A stretch of 64,000 bases of DNA from Bubalus kerabau (lineage: Eukaryota > Chordata > Mammalia > Artiodactyla > Bovidae). The position numbers were made by a program, and so were the translations under genes. The stretch spans positions 32,746,501 to 32,810,500 of the forward strand of contig NC_073643.1 of the NCBI RefSeq assembly GCF_029407905.1. Direction: 5' to 3'. Shown one piece after another: positions 1-12,000 of this stretch (positions are counted from its first letter, which is position 1; the number at the start of each line of letters is the position of its first letter). The notes beneath the pieces were generated by a model. The model saw nothing but the letters and a program-made list of their open reading frames with translations. It ran no database searches and was not told the DNA's origin.

Positions 1-25
1 CAGGGCCTCACAATTCTTTTTTCAG

Positions 26-114
26 GGTATCTTCCTAAAATGGAGGCCCAATTCTTCCTGCTGCTAGGTCTTTTCATCTTGTTCTCAAAGGTCCAAGCTG
101 CTCCACCTGAGTTT
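26..114 (+). other. Candidate signal-peptide exon (unconfirmed)
   Basis: A pyrimidine-rich acceptor (CTTTTTTCAG, ending at 25) precedes an ATG at 40 in a good Kozak context (A at -3, G at +4). The frame reads 25 codons to a consensus-like donor GTATGT at 115. The predicted peptide starts MEAQFFLLLGLFILF and ends SKVQAAPPEF: a hydrophobic core, then V-Q-A as a plausible signal peptidase site. Unspliced, the frame stops six codons after the donor. I do not recognise the protein, and no partner exon of the same gene can be linked to it. A chance open stretch is quite possible because hydrophobic Leu/Phe runs are easy in T-rich DNA. Confidence 0.25.
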
Positions 115-2509
115 GTATGTGGCATGAATCACTGACATGATTGCTTCTCTTCTCTCCTCCGTGTGAGGGGGAGCACCAGCCAGGCCACTCTTATGACACC
201 CTAAACACTCAAGGTCAAAATTCCATAACCAGGGCCACATCCACGCTGGGGCAAGAAGAATCAAGCCCCTTTTCACCTCCAGAAGTGAGGCAGAGAGGCT
301 TCTGGGACAAAGAGTATATTGTCTTTTGCTAACTTTAAGGCAAAAAGGTTGCCATTGTTGTCGTGTTGTAAACAATACCACTTTCAACAAAAAAGCAAGT
401 CATCTCTCTGGTATGTTCTGTGATATTTTCTTTTAATATTTGAAATGCATTTTCTTAGATGTATATCCTTGATAAGGAGAGAAACTCCAGGATGTCCAAG
501 TAGGAAAATACTTAAAAGGCTGAGAAAAATTAACTGCTTCAGAATGTGAGAGGGTGATTTAACAGTCCTATCAAAGAAGTAGGCTTTCCTGAAAACACTT
601 TCCAAGAGTATCAGACTAACTAAAAATATATTCAAATGGATTTCTATGAAAACACTGTAGCTAAAATAATGTAAGTGAAGGCATGATTAAAACAGTATTC
701 TGATTTTCTCTAACCTCCCATAAAAATTTTTTTTAAAAAACAAGCATGGAAGCATACATTCATTATTTGAGACTTTTCTTCTCATATTAATGTTTAAATT
801 AAAATACAGTGTTTGGGGGCTTACCTGCCATTCCTTGCGCCTCCTCTCTTCCTGTAATCACACCCTATCAGAACTTCACCACAGATAGCTTGTTTCTGGA
901 GCTTAATTGCCATCAGTCATCAGACTTGGTGACAAGAGGAACTGCCCAAAGAATTCACAGTTAAATATCTAAAGACAGAAAAGGATATAAAGGCTTCTAG
1001 GTAGCAAGAGAACTGTTGAAGAGAGAGACCAGTGACATTACTGTGTAAGATTGGTTCCCTCAAATCTTAGCTGTGTCAGTCTACCTCTATTGTGGGAACT
1101 TGGAAATAGTGGCAAAAGAGTTAAACTATTTGGAGCATATCGACGGACATGGAAACAAACCAGTAAAAATTGGAATGTTTCTGGGTAACTATTTCATATC
1201 AACCAAGCAATATTTTGTTAATATTTCTTTGCAGCTATAGGTAATCTTAAGGTAGTTGCTACATTCATAGAAATGCATGTGAGTTGAAAATAAGAATTTT
1301 TTGATAACTTTAGGCCATACTACTCTTACTTAAGAATGTCACATTTGAAGATTCAGCCACTGGATAGTTTATACTGATGATAATGTTTAAACCACTAACC
1401 TAATGTATGGTTATCACTCAAAATAGGTTAGACAGTTTTTTATAACTGAGACATAAACTTGTATTTACTGTCTCAAGACCTGTGAACAAACCGATAAAAA
1501 AGAATTCCATTTGGATCCAAGGAGAACTTTGAAACTTTAAGGATCCTCTTTTAAAATGTGTTTCCAATTTTCGAATACCATCCACATTTGTGCCATTTTC
1601 TTAAAGAAGAATCAGTATGACTTTTTAGGTTGGATGGATTCAACTTTCAAATTTGATTAATGAAATATGTTATATGCGAAAGGCTACTGATTTTTAATTT
1701 AGTTCCCCATCACATACTCACCAGAACACTGTGAGAGGCACCTTTAATCATGCTAATTTCAGTCAGGTTCATAATGTCCTGGAGATTTGTATATTTCAAA
1801 TTGAATTAATCATCACCTCCCCTCCACCCAACCCCTTATCAGGCAGTCCCTATTCCTTTCTTTTCTATTAATGGCACTGCCATCCTCCCAGGCACCCAGA
1901 CACAAAACCTTACAATCATGATTATTGTATTTCTTTTCTTACTTAACATTTAACCAAATAAATAGGACAAATACTACCAATGCTACCTTTATAACATTTC
2001 TTATACTCATTCTTCCTCTTTGTGGTTTAACTCACTAATTCATGGACCTATGCCTTTTAGCTCAAACCAGCTGCTTTGTTCCGAAGCCCTGAAACTTCTG
2101 ATAGCCCAAAGATTTTTTTTTTTTTTGGCTTGTTGGTTTTTAAATAATTTGTGACTGAAACTGACATGAGGCCTTTATAGCCATCATGTATAATATTTAG
2201 CTTGAATTTTTCGGACAAAAGGGAGCTTCTCCAGACTCCAGTATTATCCAATATATGGTATATGCCTTGTAGCACCTTTTTAGAATCTAGAAAATTCTGA
2301 TTCCAAAAATATACCTGGCCTCAATGGATTCTAAAGAGAGAATGTACATTTTGCTTATCGTAATAACCTCTTGAAGAAGACTCTACTTAAGATTTGAAGA
2401 TTCTACTTATGATTTTCCCATTCTTTAATCAATTCTGGACATTTCTGTCAAAGGAACCTTTCTGAATATATTTACTCTGAAAGTACAGTCTTTGAGAAAT
2501 GCTTCCATC
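115..2509. other. Unique AT-rich non-coding DNA
   Basis: I recognise no repeat family, RNA gene or plausible gene here. The few short open frames are random. There is a poly-T run near 2115-2127. The stretch 1801-1900 is C/T-rich but has no definite identity. Confidence 0.5.
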
Positions 2510-2760
2510 TTCATATTTTGGCATTCAGGCCCCATGTGATCTGGTCTATCTTTTCTACTACAGAAGATGGGCTCTAAAGCACATGAGATAACATATGACC
2601 GGCTTTGAGAAACAGAAGATGTTCCATGTTAAGCATCATGCCTAATTTACTTTGTATAACCTATAGGTCAGCTAGAGTGCATGAGTACTCAAGAAACATT
2701 TGTTAAATAAGTAAAAGAATGAATAACTGCTGAGAAAAAGGCTGAATGAAAGAATAAACA
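2510..2760 (+). repeat. L2-like ancient LINE 3' tail
   Basis: The stretch contains a degraded 'GGCCCCATGTGATCTGGTC' block. About 150 bp later comes an 'AGTACTCAAGAAACATTTG' plus 'AATAAGTAAAAGAATGAAT' tail. That order is typical of mammalian L2 3' ends. Divergence is high, so the subfamily and exact limits are uncertain. Confidence 0.45.
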
Positions 2761-4317
2761 AATATTGATCTGAAAAAATATGAACGGTAATAGAAAATGG
2801 CAAGTTTTAGTTCATAGGTCTAAGATGAACATCTGTCAGACTCTATATGAGAGTGAAGTTTGAAATTCCTTAACTCAAGAGAGACAAAGAAATTTTAAAA
2901 GAGACCTAAACAAGTGGCAATGAAACAGTGAACGATTGCTACTAACAAAAATCCGAATAGGCTGGGGGTTTTTTTGTGTGTGTTGGGGGGGAGGGTAAAG
3001 AAGGAAATAAATGAAGACAGGCAGTTGTGGTGGCCTTGACTTATTAAATGCCTATGTGACTAACTAGAGACAGAGCACAGCATTAGAGGAAAGGGAGGAG
3101 CTTACAGTCTAACACAATTGGCAAGAATATGCATAGGCAGCCATGGCCCATGGCTGGTTGACTCTCCCAATATGGCTGCAAACTCATTAAACACACTAGG
3201 AGGGATTTGGTTTATACTAAACAAAGTGAACACATTTCCACTGCACTTTGAGGGATTTCAGTTACACCTATTGAAGAAATAGATTTATATCAATAGAATA
3301 CAGAGAATAAAATAGATTTGAGTCACCAATATAGTTGAATAAGTCAAAAAGAACTTCATGAAATGGGTTAGAGACACTGAAACAAGTATGAAACTTTTAT
3401 TTTTATTTAGACCGCTAAGAGAAAAATAGAGACATTTATCTTCTTGGAAAAGTTTAGAATTATTTTAGCTTGGTATCAGGCAAGCAAACTTAAGAGCTTT
3501 TTATATAGTCTTTTGTGATGGAGGTTTCTGAAGAACTACATTCAAAGGGCATTAGAAGAAAAAAAAAAAAAAAAAGGAAAGCAAGCAAGCTCCTGGTGAC
3601 AGAAATAGAAGCAGGAGAGGGGTCTGTGATCCTTTTGACAATTCATAAGGAAAGCTTCATCTGCCATAACCTTAAGCGCAGTAGAATATCTATGAATACT
3701 CCAATAACCATGGCTTATATTTGAATCACCTAGTCAGCAGCTCTGGTAGTATCAATATGACATATATGAATGGACCTGTTCAACCCGCATTCCAATCATT
3801 CACTTCACTTCTAACCCAGGACTTTAATGACTGCCAAGCTTCTACATTCACTGGCATGCACTCATCTCCGTCATGTTCTTCTGACAGCTTATTCAAACAA
3901 AATGAATATGACTAAACTCCCCAAGCAGGACAGAGGGAGTTCTAGTGCTGAAAAGCAAGCCAAATTTACAATTTAAAAATAAATTCCAGTCCTGTTCAAT
4001 AAATTACCTATTGCATACTGTAAGAATTACATTATTATTGCCATAATAATATATGGCTGTTATTAGAATGACAGCAATAACATATGCAACTGCTAATGGA
4101 CTTATAATGGAGCATGCCATTGGGAAATAAAAACGAACTATATTTTTTCCCATTACCAAACAAATGCTGCTAGAATCTATACAGTAATTTGAAACTGAGT
4201 AGTTAAAACTAGAAGTTTATACCCATATTTGCCTTGCATATATGGGCCTCTGTCACATAATTTTCCACTAAAGTTAAATAAGAAGAAAATATTACACACA
4301 GACTGTTTCTATATGCC
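2761..4317. other. Unique AT-rich non-coding DNA
   Basis: Mostly unclassified. A purine tract with a poly-A run lies at about 3558-3577. Around 4010-4100 there are nested short inverted repeats (ATTATTAT/ATAATAAT within TTGCATA/TATGCAA). Open frames at 3515-3915 have no domain character. Confidence 0.5.
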
Positions 4318-4523
4318 CAAACTGTTTTGATTATTTTGATGGACTAGACTGGCTAAGTCAAGTTATCCAGTTAAAAAAAGGTGAACTCAAAAAAAAAAAA
4401 AAAATTCAGAGAGGTCAAAACAATAATCATGCCAGTCAAAAACTGATTTGTAAGTTCTTTTTTTTTTTTCCTAAAGAGATTGATTTGACTGGTCAAGTCA
4501 GTTAAAATAGTCAAACCAGTTTG
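4318..4523. mobile_element. Foldback / MITE-like element with 32-bp inverted ends
   Basis: The left arm 4318-4349 and the reverse complement of the right arm 4492-4523 match at 26 of 32 positions by my hand alignment, both beginning CAAACTG. The 206-bp unit has an A-rich run (about 4389-4405) and a T-rich run (about 4458-4470) inside. The structure suggests a non-autonomous DNA transposon or a hairpin-type ancient repeat. I cannot name the family and see no certain target-site duplication. Confidence 0.5.
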
Positions 4524-6270
4524 TGTTTATGGACATAACCAGAGTACTGAGTCATATCTAGTTCACTGCAAAAAATAGCAGCAATACTTCTTAACTAAAT
4601 TGATATTCAATATGAGCTCTCTGAGGTGGGTGGGACAAAGCTTCCCATTTCTATTTTTAAGCTGAAGAGTTTTAGAGAAAACTGGCTAGAGTGTATCATC
4701 TATAACGAAATTACAGACCACCTCCAAAACATAGACTTAAAATAATGACTAATTATTTCTCATAGCTCCCTGAGTTGAATGGATTGAGCTGGAGAGTGCA
4801 TTGGCTCCATATGGCACAGTCTGAAGTCATTCATGAAGTTGCATTTAGCTTGGAGCCTGACTGGTTTTGGAATATCAAAGGTGAACTCCCATTCATAAAG
4901 GTTTCTATCCATATTGCTACTCATTATTTAATAGTTTAACCTGAGTTTCTAAGGAGGCAGTTGACTCCAAGAGGAAATATTTCAGGAGGGCAACTCCCGT
5001 GTGCAAGCATAAACTGAGCTTCTGCTTGTATCACACGTGATACGTCCTGCTGTCAAAGAAGCCCAGACACAAGGTAGGAGGGGCTCTGGAAGGGCATGAG
5101 CATCAGAGGTCATGTCTTGGGAGTCACGCACATAACATTCTACCACAACACAACTGGGATGCTACAGAGCAAAGATTGAAACTCATATCCTCTTCATGTG
5201 GTTTTCTTCCCATGAGATTAAGCAAGCTCTCCAGTGTTACACATCTGACTTTTCCATAGTAATATATTGAGTACTTATCACTTTTGTGTGGGTTGTTTCT
5301 TTAAATTCAGGGTGGAGAGGACTTTCATATCATATATCTATTTTGAATTTACCTCCTGGTTTCACATCTAGGAGATCTGAGACAAATGTACCTTTGCTAG
5401 TTTTCATATGCCTTCCTTTCCAACAACTTAAAACCTCATAGAAACAAGAATGATCTTACTGTCATCTTGCCATATGTAAGTCCAATACTGGGAGGAAGAG
5501 CTAGGATTATTAATTCCTATCTTGAACAGTTGAGAAAACAGAGTCAGAATATGAGCTACTTGCTTAGGATTTCTTGGTGCATGAAGAAGCCAGCCTTTCC
5601 AAATCCAGAAGGTTCTTTCTTGCTTTGGAAGAATGCGGGGTCTCTTGGGCAGGTATCTGCATAAACCTTTGAACATATCAACATGGAACTTTTCTACCTG
5701 CTAACTGTTTATAGCACAGATTAATAGCACTGTTATCTGACAGCGTTAGAAGAACACCATGTCTTACCACATAGCACAAAATACACCTCAAACCAGTGGC
5801 CAAATAAATACATAAGTAAATAATAATTTTAAAAAAGCAAAAATAAATTTTTGAAGTTGATGTGGGCAAGGCATGAAGTTCTAGAATTTTCTGTAAGTAC
5901 TAGATACTCTATCTCTGCTGCTTTAACCAAATCTGGAGAACAATTTGACTTTTTTTTTTTCTGAGATAAGGAATTCCTACAGAGTAATAACCCTTTATGA
6001 TACATTCTGTGATGTTCAGCTAACCAGCCCAGTCCTATCTTATCTTTTAAATTCCATTTCCTTATTAATGCATGAGGCCTGAGATCTAACCATACTCAAG
6101 ATGTTCCTTTCCTGTTCCACTTACTCTGAGTGCACTGACCACAACTTTCACCTTTATAGCAACCACCCAGTGGGTAATCTGTGCAATATTCAACTGGATG
6201 CAATATTTTGTTATTTCCTTTCTTAAAGCTCATCACAGGGGAGAAAAGAAAAACAAAAAACAAAAAACAG
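4524..6270. other. Unique non-coding DNA
   Basis: No recognised repeat or gene. At 5028-5043 two 7-bp arms (GTATCAC/GTGATAC) separated by AC form a near-palindrome that includes an E-box CACGTG (5034-5039). This could be a bHLH-factor site, but one such match in 64 kb is not significant by itself. Confidence 0.45.
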
Positions 6271-6596
6271 CAGTTCTCCACCTTCTTGGCCTCAAAAATC
6301 CCTTTAATTCCTAAAAATTATTAAGAATCCCAAAGAGCTTTTGTTATATGAATTATACCTATCAATGGTTACTGTGTTCTTTCATTGTAAGGGCATAAAA
6401 TGATACATTCCCTTAGCTGTTAGAATGATGATGTCATCATATGTCATAGTGGCTTTGTATACTTCATTGTAACCTTTGAAGGAATGGGAATGAAAACAAC
6501 AAATTTTATCTTGTTTATTATTATGGAAATAATATTGACCCTGAAAAGGTCTCAGAGACACTCAAAGCGTCTCAAACCACATTTTAAGAACTCTTG
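6271..6596. mobile_element. hAT-Charlie-type DNA transposon fossil
   Basis: It starts CAGTTCTCCACC and ends AAGAACTCTTG, degraded forms of the CAGTGGTTCTCAA...TTGAGAACCACTG ends of Charlie elements. Internal blocks match a common non-autonomous mammalian Charlie family: 'AAAAATTATTAAGAATCCC', 'AAAGAGCTTTTGTTATATGA' and, near the far end, 'CCTGAAAAGGTCTCAGAGAC'. There is no transposase frame. It is very diverged, consistent with an insertion that predates placental radiation. Confidence 0.7.
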
Positions 6597-7429
6597 TTCC
6601 AAACAATTTTCTCCCTGAAACGTAATACAGAGTGCTAATAATGAAATTATTAAACATTTTATTTTTACTCCTAAACTAACAAAGAATTAAAAGCTATCCT
6701 TAGAGAATAAAACTGAAGTAAGAGCACAGATCCAGAGAGGTATGGAAAAACTTAGCCTGGGGATGCCTGTCCACTGGTTAGGATCAATAAATTTGACTTT
6801 GACAAATATGTTGGGTTCAAGAAGATATGTCAGATATGGAACAGGTATATCAGAAGAACAGACCAGAGCTGCCCCAAAGTGGTTCATTCAGTGGGTAGCA
6901 ACTCCACTGGACTCAGCTTTTTGCCAAGGCCCAGAAGGGCTACTATATCTTAGCAAAAGGGTGAATAAAGGAAAATACCCACCTCCAAGAAAGGGAAAAA
7001 ATTCCCGTGAAAATGCATAACCACGGGTTTTCCCTTTTCTGGGTTTTCAGCCCATTTTTATTATAAAGTTGTCCCAGGATGGTGGTGCAACTAGGCTCTG
7101 GGCAAGCACAGAAGCAAACTGTCTTCAGGGACACACTTTTAACCTGGGCTTCAAAGAATTCCCACACATATGTCATTTTAAAATAAGCTTGCAAATTAAA
7201 ACAAAATCATAAAATACAAAGAAACAAAATTGCTCATGCTGAGTTAGATGGGGCAACAATCACACATACAAAAAGAATAAAATAAGAATGTTTTAACATG
7301 CTTATAAAAATAAAAGATTTCAAAACATGTCAAATCACCAGTCAAATCTGAAAAGGAATAAAACAGAATTTCTAAATCAAATACTGAAATTACTTCAAAA
7401 AATTAAAATATTTGAAATTAAATAGTATA
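6597..7429. other. Unclassified AT-rich DNA
   Basis: No confident feature. The A-rich part from about 7190 to 7430 may be further old L1-derived sequence leading into the next entry, but it is too decayed to call. Confidence 0.4.
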
Positions 7430-7665
7430 CAAGTGTTTAGATCCATTGGAATTCTCACATATTGCTGATAGGTGGGTAAAACCACTTTGAGAACCTGTCT
7501 GGCAGTACTCACCAAAGCTAAATGACATATACTCCATGACAAAGCAATTCTTCCACATATAAACTCAATAAAAATACTCAATGTATTCTCACCCAAAAAA
7601 CTATGCAAGGAAATGTGTCACATCTCTATTCATCATGGTTATAGATGTGTTTTAGTTTATAAACA
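7430..7665 (+). repeat. Old L1 (L1M-class) ORF2 3' fragment
   Basis: The order of blocks follows the end of L1 ORF2 and its downstream region: 'GGAATTCTCACATATTGCTG', then 'ACCACTTTGAGAACCTGTCT', then 'AAAGCAATTCTTCCACATAT', then 'CTCTATTCATCATGG'. It is strongly diverged with many stops, so a dead copy. Limits are approximate. Confidence 0.6.
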
Positions 7666-7738
7666 TTCACCTAGATCTACATTAGGGTTTCCATATTTTT
7701 CTGCATGTACACTGTGACTGAATAAAAATGTACACATA

Positions 7739-8051
7739 GGGCTTCCCTCATAGCTCAGTTGGTAAAGAATCCACCTGCAATGCAGGGGACCCCAGTTCAA
7801 TTCCTGAGTTGGATCCGCTGGAGAAGGAATAGGCTACCCACTCCAGTATTCTTGGGCTTCCCTGGTGGCCCAGCTGGTAAAGAATCCACCTGCAATGCAG
7901 GGGACCTGGGTTCAATACCTGAGTTGGGAAGATCCCCTGGAGAAGGAAAAGGCTACCCACTCCAATATTCTGGCCTGGGGAATTCCATGGACTGTAGAGT
8001 GAGTCCATGGGGTCGCAAAGAGTTGGACACAACTGAGCAACTTTCACTTTC
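7739..8051 (+). mobile_element. Bov-tA SINE, head-duplicated (dimeric) form
   Basis: This ruminant SINE is derived from tRNA-Glu fused to a BovB-derived tail. A first tRNA-like head (7739-7853, GGGCTTCCCTCATAGCTC...) runs through 'CCAGTATTCTT'. It is followed directly by a second full unit (7854-8051, GGGCTTCCCTGGTGGCCC...) that continues to 'GGACACAACTGAGCAACTTT'. The tail grades into an (AC)n run at about 8063-8081. The tRNA-like B-box region (GGTTCAATACC) is visible in the second head. The same head-to-head junction recurs in the copy at 63430-63736, so this is a subfamily structure and not a private rearrangement. Confidence 0.9.
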
Positions 8052-8290
8052 AAATATGTATATACACACACACACACACAAATTGCTCACACACAAAAAT
8101 TTTTTAATGTCCGAAAAAAAGGACATCACCAATAAATCAGAGCAAATACCACTCTTAACTGGATTTATTGCCCAAAATAGAAAAAAAAGTTAACAGATCA
8201 AAAAAAAAACCAACAACTAAATTCCTTTAAAGAAAAAAGTTCATCAGAAGTTACATCCAAAGAAATGAGAAGATCAAGAGATGAAAGTTA

Positions 8291-8392
8291 TGAAATATAT
8301 ATATGTGTGTGTATGTACACACACATACACACACATATATATGAAATATATATATGTGTGTGTATGTACACACACATACACACACATATATA
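8291..8392. repeat. Two perfect 51-bp tandem copies of a TA/TG/CA palindrome
   Basis: Copy 1 (8291-8341) and copy 2 (8342-8392) are identical by eye over all 51 positions, both starting TGAAATATATATATG. Within each copy a TATATG(TG)n arm is followed by its near reverse complement (CA)nCATATATA around a TGTACA centre. Each copy can therefore extrude as a hairpin, and the pair could form a larger one. This is a compound microsatellite that appears to have been duplicated recently. Confidence 0.9.
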
Positions 8393-8479
8393 TATAGTTC
8401 CACGGAGAGCATGAAAGATAATATTTGAAGTTGGACAATTTTGAAGTTAGAACTTTCCAGAATTAATGCAAGACCTGAA

Positions 8480-8725
8480 CTTCAGAATCTGGAAGACAGT
8501 AATTTCCAACATTCATCTCTATAAGGAAATACACACCAAATGCATCATAGAAGACTGCAGAACACCAAAGATAAAAGGGAGATCCTAAAGGCAGCAAGAA
8601 GAGATAGGGCTTTATGCAAAAAAAACAAAACAAAGTTGTTTTAGGCTAGCATCAACAATGGAAACTAGCAGATCACAGAATGATGATTTCCAAAGTTGTA
8701 AGAGAAAAATCACTGTCAATCTAAA
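8480..8725 (+). repeat. Old L1M-like fragment
   Basis: Blocks such as 'AGAACACCAAAGATAAAAGG', 'CTAAAGGCAGCAAGAAGAGA', 'AACAATGGAAACTAGCAG' and 'CACTGTCAATCTAAAAAACA' follow the order of an L1M (or HAL1) segment. There is no usable frame. It lies downstream of an L1 ORF2 end fragment (7430-7665), so the two are separate or rearranged insertions. Confidence 0.45.
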
Positions 8726-9018
8726 AAACAGTCTAATTTGGGATAGAGTTATGTGGAATCAAAACATGCGAGTGCTTTGCGTTGAGTAAAAAGATACCAT
8801 ATCATGCTACTGTTCTTTTTACCATGGTTTGATACAAAAAAAGTATGATAAACTCTTTGGTTGTTTGTGTGATTTAAACGTAGTAAATAAAATTGGTCTG
8901 TTAAGAGAACGTGCTTGGTCACCTACAAGGGATGAGACAGAAGTGATCAGTCTAGTCTAAAAGCTCTTTCATTGTCCTCATTAGGCTGAAGGTAGATGCT
9001 CAGGCAATACATAGACAG
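8726..9018. other. Unclassified DNA
   Basis: Nothing recognised. Confidence 0.4.
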
Positions 9019-9096
9019 AGGGATGGATAGATAGATAGATAGATATTTGGATGGATGGATGGAGAGAGACAGACAGAGAGACAGACACACAGATAT
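9019..9096. repeat. Compound GGAT/GATA/GACA microsatellite
   Basis: Consecutive runs of GGAT, GATA (4-5 units), GGAT again and then GAGA/GACA units. This is a typical length-polymorphic tetranucleotide locus. Confidence 0.9.
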
Positions 9097-12000
9097 TTTG
9101 TGGACTAATTTTATCATCTGTACCTGGCCTTGACATTGAATACCTCTTTGGCAGAGTCTGACAGAACATAGCATCCCAAGTGCTAATTTTCTGAATTTTC
9201 AGCTCCAGGATCTGATCGGTGTGTTTTGGATGAAGGGAAATGCAGGGAAGCAGCTTTATGAGTCCCTAATGGAGAGCATTTGTCTCTTTGAACACTCTTG
9301 GGGCACCACTGCCTTGTTCTGCAGTGAAATCAGCTGATGAAAGATCTCTGCCAGGGTGGAGGTCAGTGTCTTTCTCTGAGGGAAGTGTGACATCAAATGT
9401 TGGGCCAGTTGTGAATATCTTTGTCCATAGTCCAAAACTTATTCATCTTCTCTGAACACAGGCAAAAATAATAATAATAATTGTATGGACCACTTTAAAA
9501 AGTATGTCACCATTTCCTGAGAGAAATGATCTCCTTTCTAGGATCTGACTGAAAATCATGGGCAACTGAAAGACTAGTTTATCCCTGTGGACTATTAGTC
9601 ACCCTATAAAAGTTAATTTAAAACAAATTAATCCATAAATCTCTACATTGTCTGCAAATACTTACCACTATAAAAAACCCAATTTAAACCCTTTCCCCTC
9701 TATTCTAAATTAGGGTTGCACTGTGTTTTAGAAATTGTCTTCCCCACTCAGAATAAATTACTAGTTATTTCCTTTCTTTTTGATGACAGTGGAAGTTCTA
9801 AGGGTAGTATTAGGTCCAATATCACAACCTCTTAGTTCTCAAAGAGAGGAAGAAAGAACACCCAGTATTTTACAGAAGCCTTAAAACATAAATGTTATGT
9901 ATTGGAGAAGTTTAATTTTAAATGCAGTTCCTTAGGTCATTCTTACCGAAAGTCACTTAACAGGGTTCCCCAGTTAAGACTTAAGCCAAACTTAGAATGT
10001 GGAATAAAATGAAATCAGAGAGGTAGTTCTTTGATAGAGACAGAAATTTGACATTTATTGGGATCGTTCATATTGGAGTTTCAAACAAGAGTACGTGAGT
10101 GGCCTTCATTTAACATAAATGCTAAAAATGGCAACTTGAACCATTAAGTGGCTCAGATTTCTGCTAAAACCAAAATGCAAACTTTATTTACCCTAGAGAG
10201 CTGGTCTACAATATTTTCAGATTGTGGTCAATGATCAGGTTAAAGAAGCTGTTTCTTGTCTTTCCTAAGCTAATAAGGGAGTAAGCAAACACAGTTATTT
10301 AAACACAAAGTTATAACCCCACCCATCTTGAGGCGAAGCCTGTTGAAAAGGGAGCACAGCCACCTCTGGTGATTAGGAACTTCTGGAAATGTAATTTTTA
10401 CACAGAAAAATCCTGTTCCTTTGGAGAGTGATTTTTATCCTGAGTATTCTAAAAAATGGCCATTTTCTAAGTCAGAGGAAGACTCAGATGGTGAAAAAAA
10501 AAATTAAATCCAAATATCCCCAATTCCATTGTCTATAGCCAATGAGAGTAAGAGAGAGAGAATTTAGCACATTGAGACATTTCACAGAAAGGTGTTCTGG
10601 GGCTGTCATTCCATAATCTAAAAAAGGGCACTTATCGAGCTTCTAATTATAAAGCTCCCCTACAACACTACACTGATGTTAAATAGCATGGTTCCATTAG
10701 CTGTAATTATTCCATTTGTAATAAATAAGCATTAACCATTTTCAAATGTACACTCACAAATCAGTTTTAAAGGATGAGTTTCATGCATTTAAAATCATAT
10801 ATTTCAAAAGAGCCTAGGTGACAAATCTATGTAAAGGCCTAAAATGCAAATTAGAAGAGCATTTGAAAAATTAAAATATATTCAATAACACAAATTATTA
10901 TAGCCTGCAAAACCCTAGAAAAGAGAGAGAGTACAGCAACTAATTATGGAGAAAAATATTTAGGTGTTCAACTAGGTGGATGAATTAATTCTTTAAAAAA
11001 TCCAGATTTCTTTATAGAACTCAGTATCTGGAACCTAGGAAGTGATTTGTATGAAAATAGACTTTGATGGGTAGAGACCAGATGTATTCATATAACTACA
11101 CAAATGACTTTGACCTCCATCATTCTGGATAAACGGGTTGCAAGGAATCATTTGTAAATGTGAGGTACAGTCATGGACAGAAAGGTTTGGATATGGAGGA
11201 AAGAAGTGGCTAGAATAGGCTAAGACATTCCCCACAATTACTACCCAGAGATCACTTTAAACAATGCAAGATTTACTGCATTCACTAATCCTTGGAAGAT
11301 TACCCACCTTACTTATAACTCATAACAAAACAATTAGCCAAACTGCAATGAAATTTACAAAGCAAACCAAAAATGAATTGATAAATTAAGTCACTAAAAA
11401 ACACTGGTGTAGGTAATTAAAAAAAGGCTAACGTTGATGTAAAAGATGAATCCCAGCAATAATTTACAAAGCAAATGATAAATAAGCGCTTACTTATTAA
11501 TGAACTTGGAAAATCAAAGTTCTGTTTGCTACTCACGTATTGGTGCAAAGATTCTCAAATTTGTTCTAGGCATGGACTTCCTGGAAGCCTCAGTGCTTTA
11601 CTAGAGTAGAAATTATTCTTATATCTCAACATACATCAAATAATTTTACTAGAAAAAATATGACTTGTCATATATTCATAATAAAAATATACACATAATT
11701 TTCTAATCATGAACAAAAATCTGCTAACAACAACAATGAACAGGATTAATTTGTTAGCTGTTGTGTAAGAATGATGGCTTAGCATTGTGTGCTGTCCAAT
11801 AGAGCACTAATGTGCCTATTTAGAGTTAAATTAATAAAAATGAAACACAATTAACAATTCAATATAGACTCTCAATTTTACTTTTATATCCCTAAGAAAT
11901 TAAGTTAAAACTTCAAATCTGAAGTTCAATGTCTTAGGGTGCCTTATGCATGTTTTCTGTAAACACTGGGACCAAGAACTGGTGATTTTCTGATGACAAG

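Noticed and set aside
7854..7935. Possible tRNA-Glu gene
   Set aside because: The tRNA similarity is that of the Bov-tA head: the acceptor stem does not close, the sequence runs on into SINE body, and the same unit recurs many times.
7748..8193. 144- and 109-codon frames, and similar frames at 29653, 31679, 32131, 41111, 44279, 54598-55108 and 63170-63639
   Set aside because: All are translations of Bov-tA or ART2A SINEs, which are Pol III non-coding elements. The recurrent peptide patterns are repeat signatures, not genes.
8960..9100. CRISPR-like short repeats
   Set aside because: These are tetranucleotide microsatellites (GGAT, GATA, GACA) in a vertebrate genome, without spacer-repeat structure.
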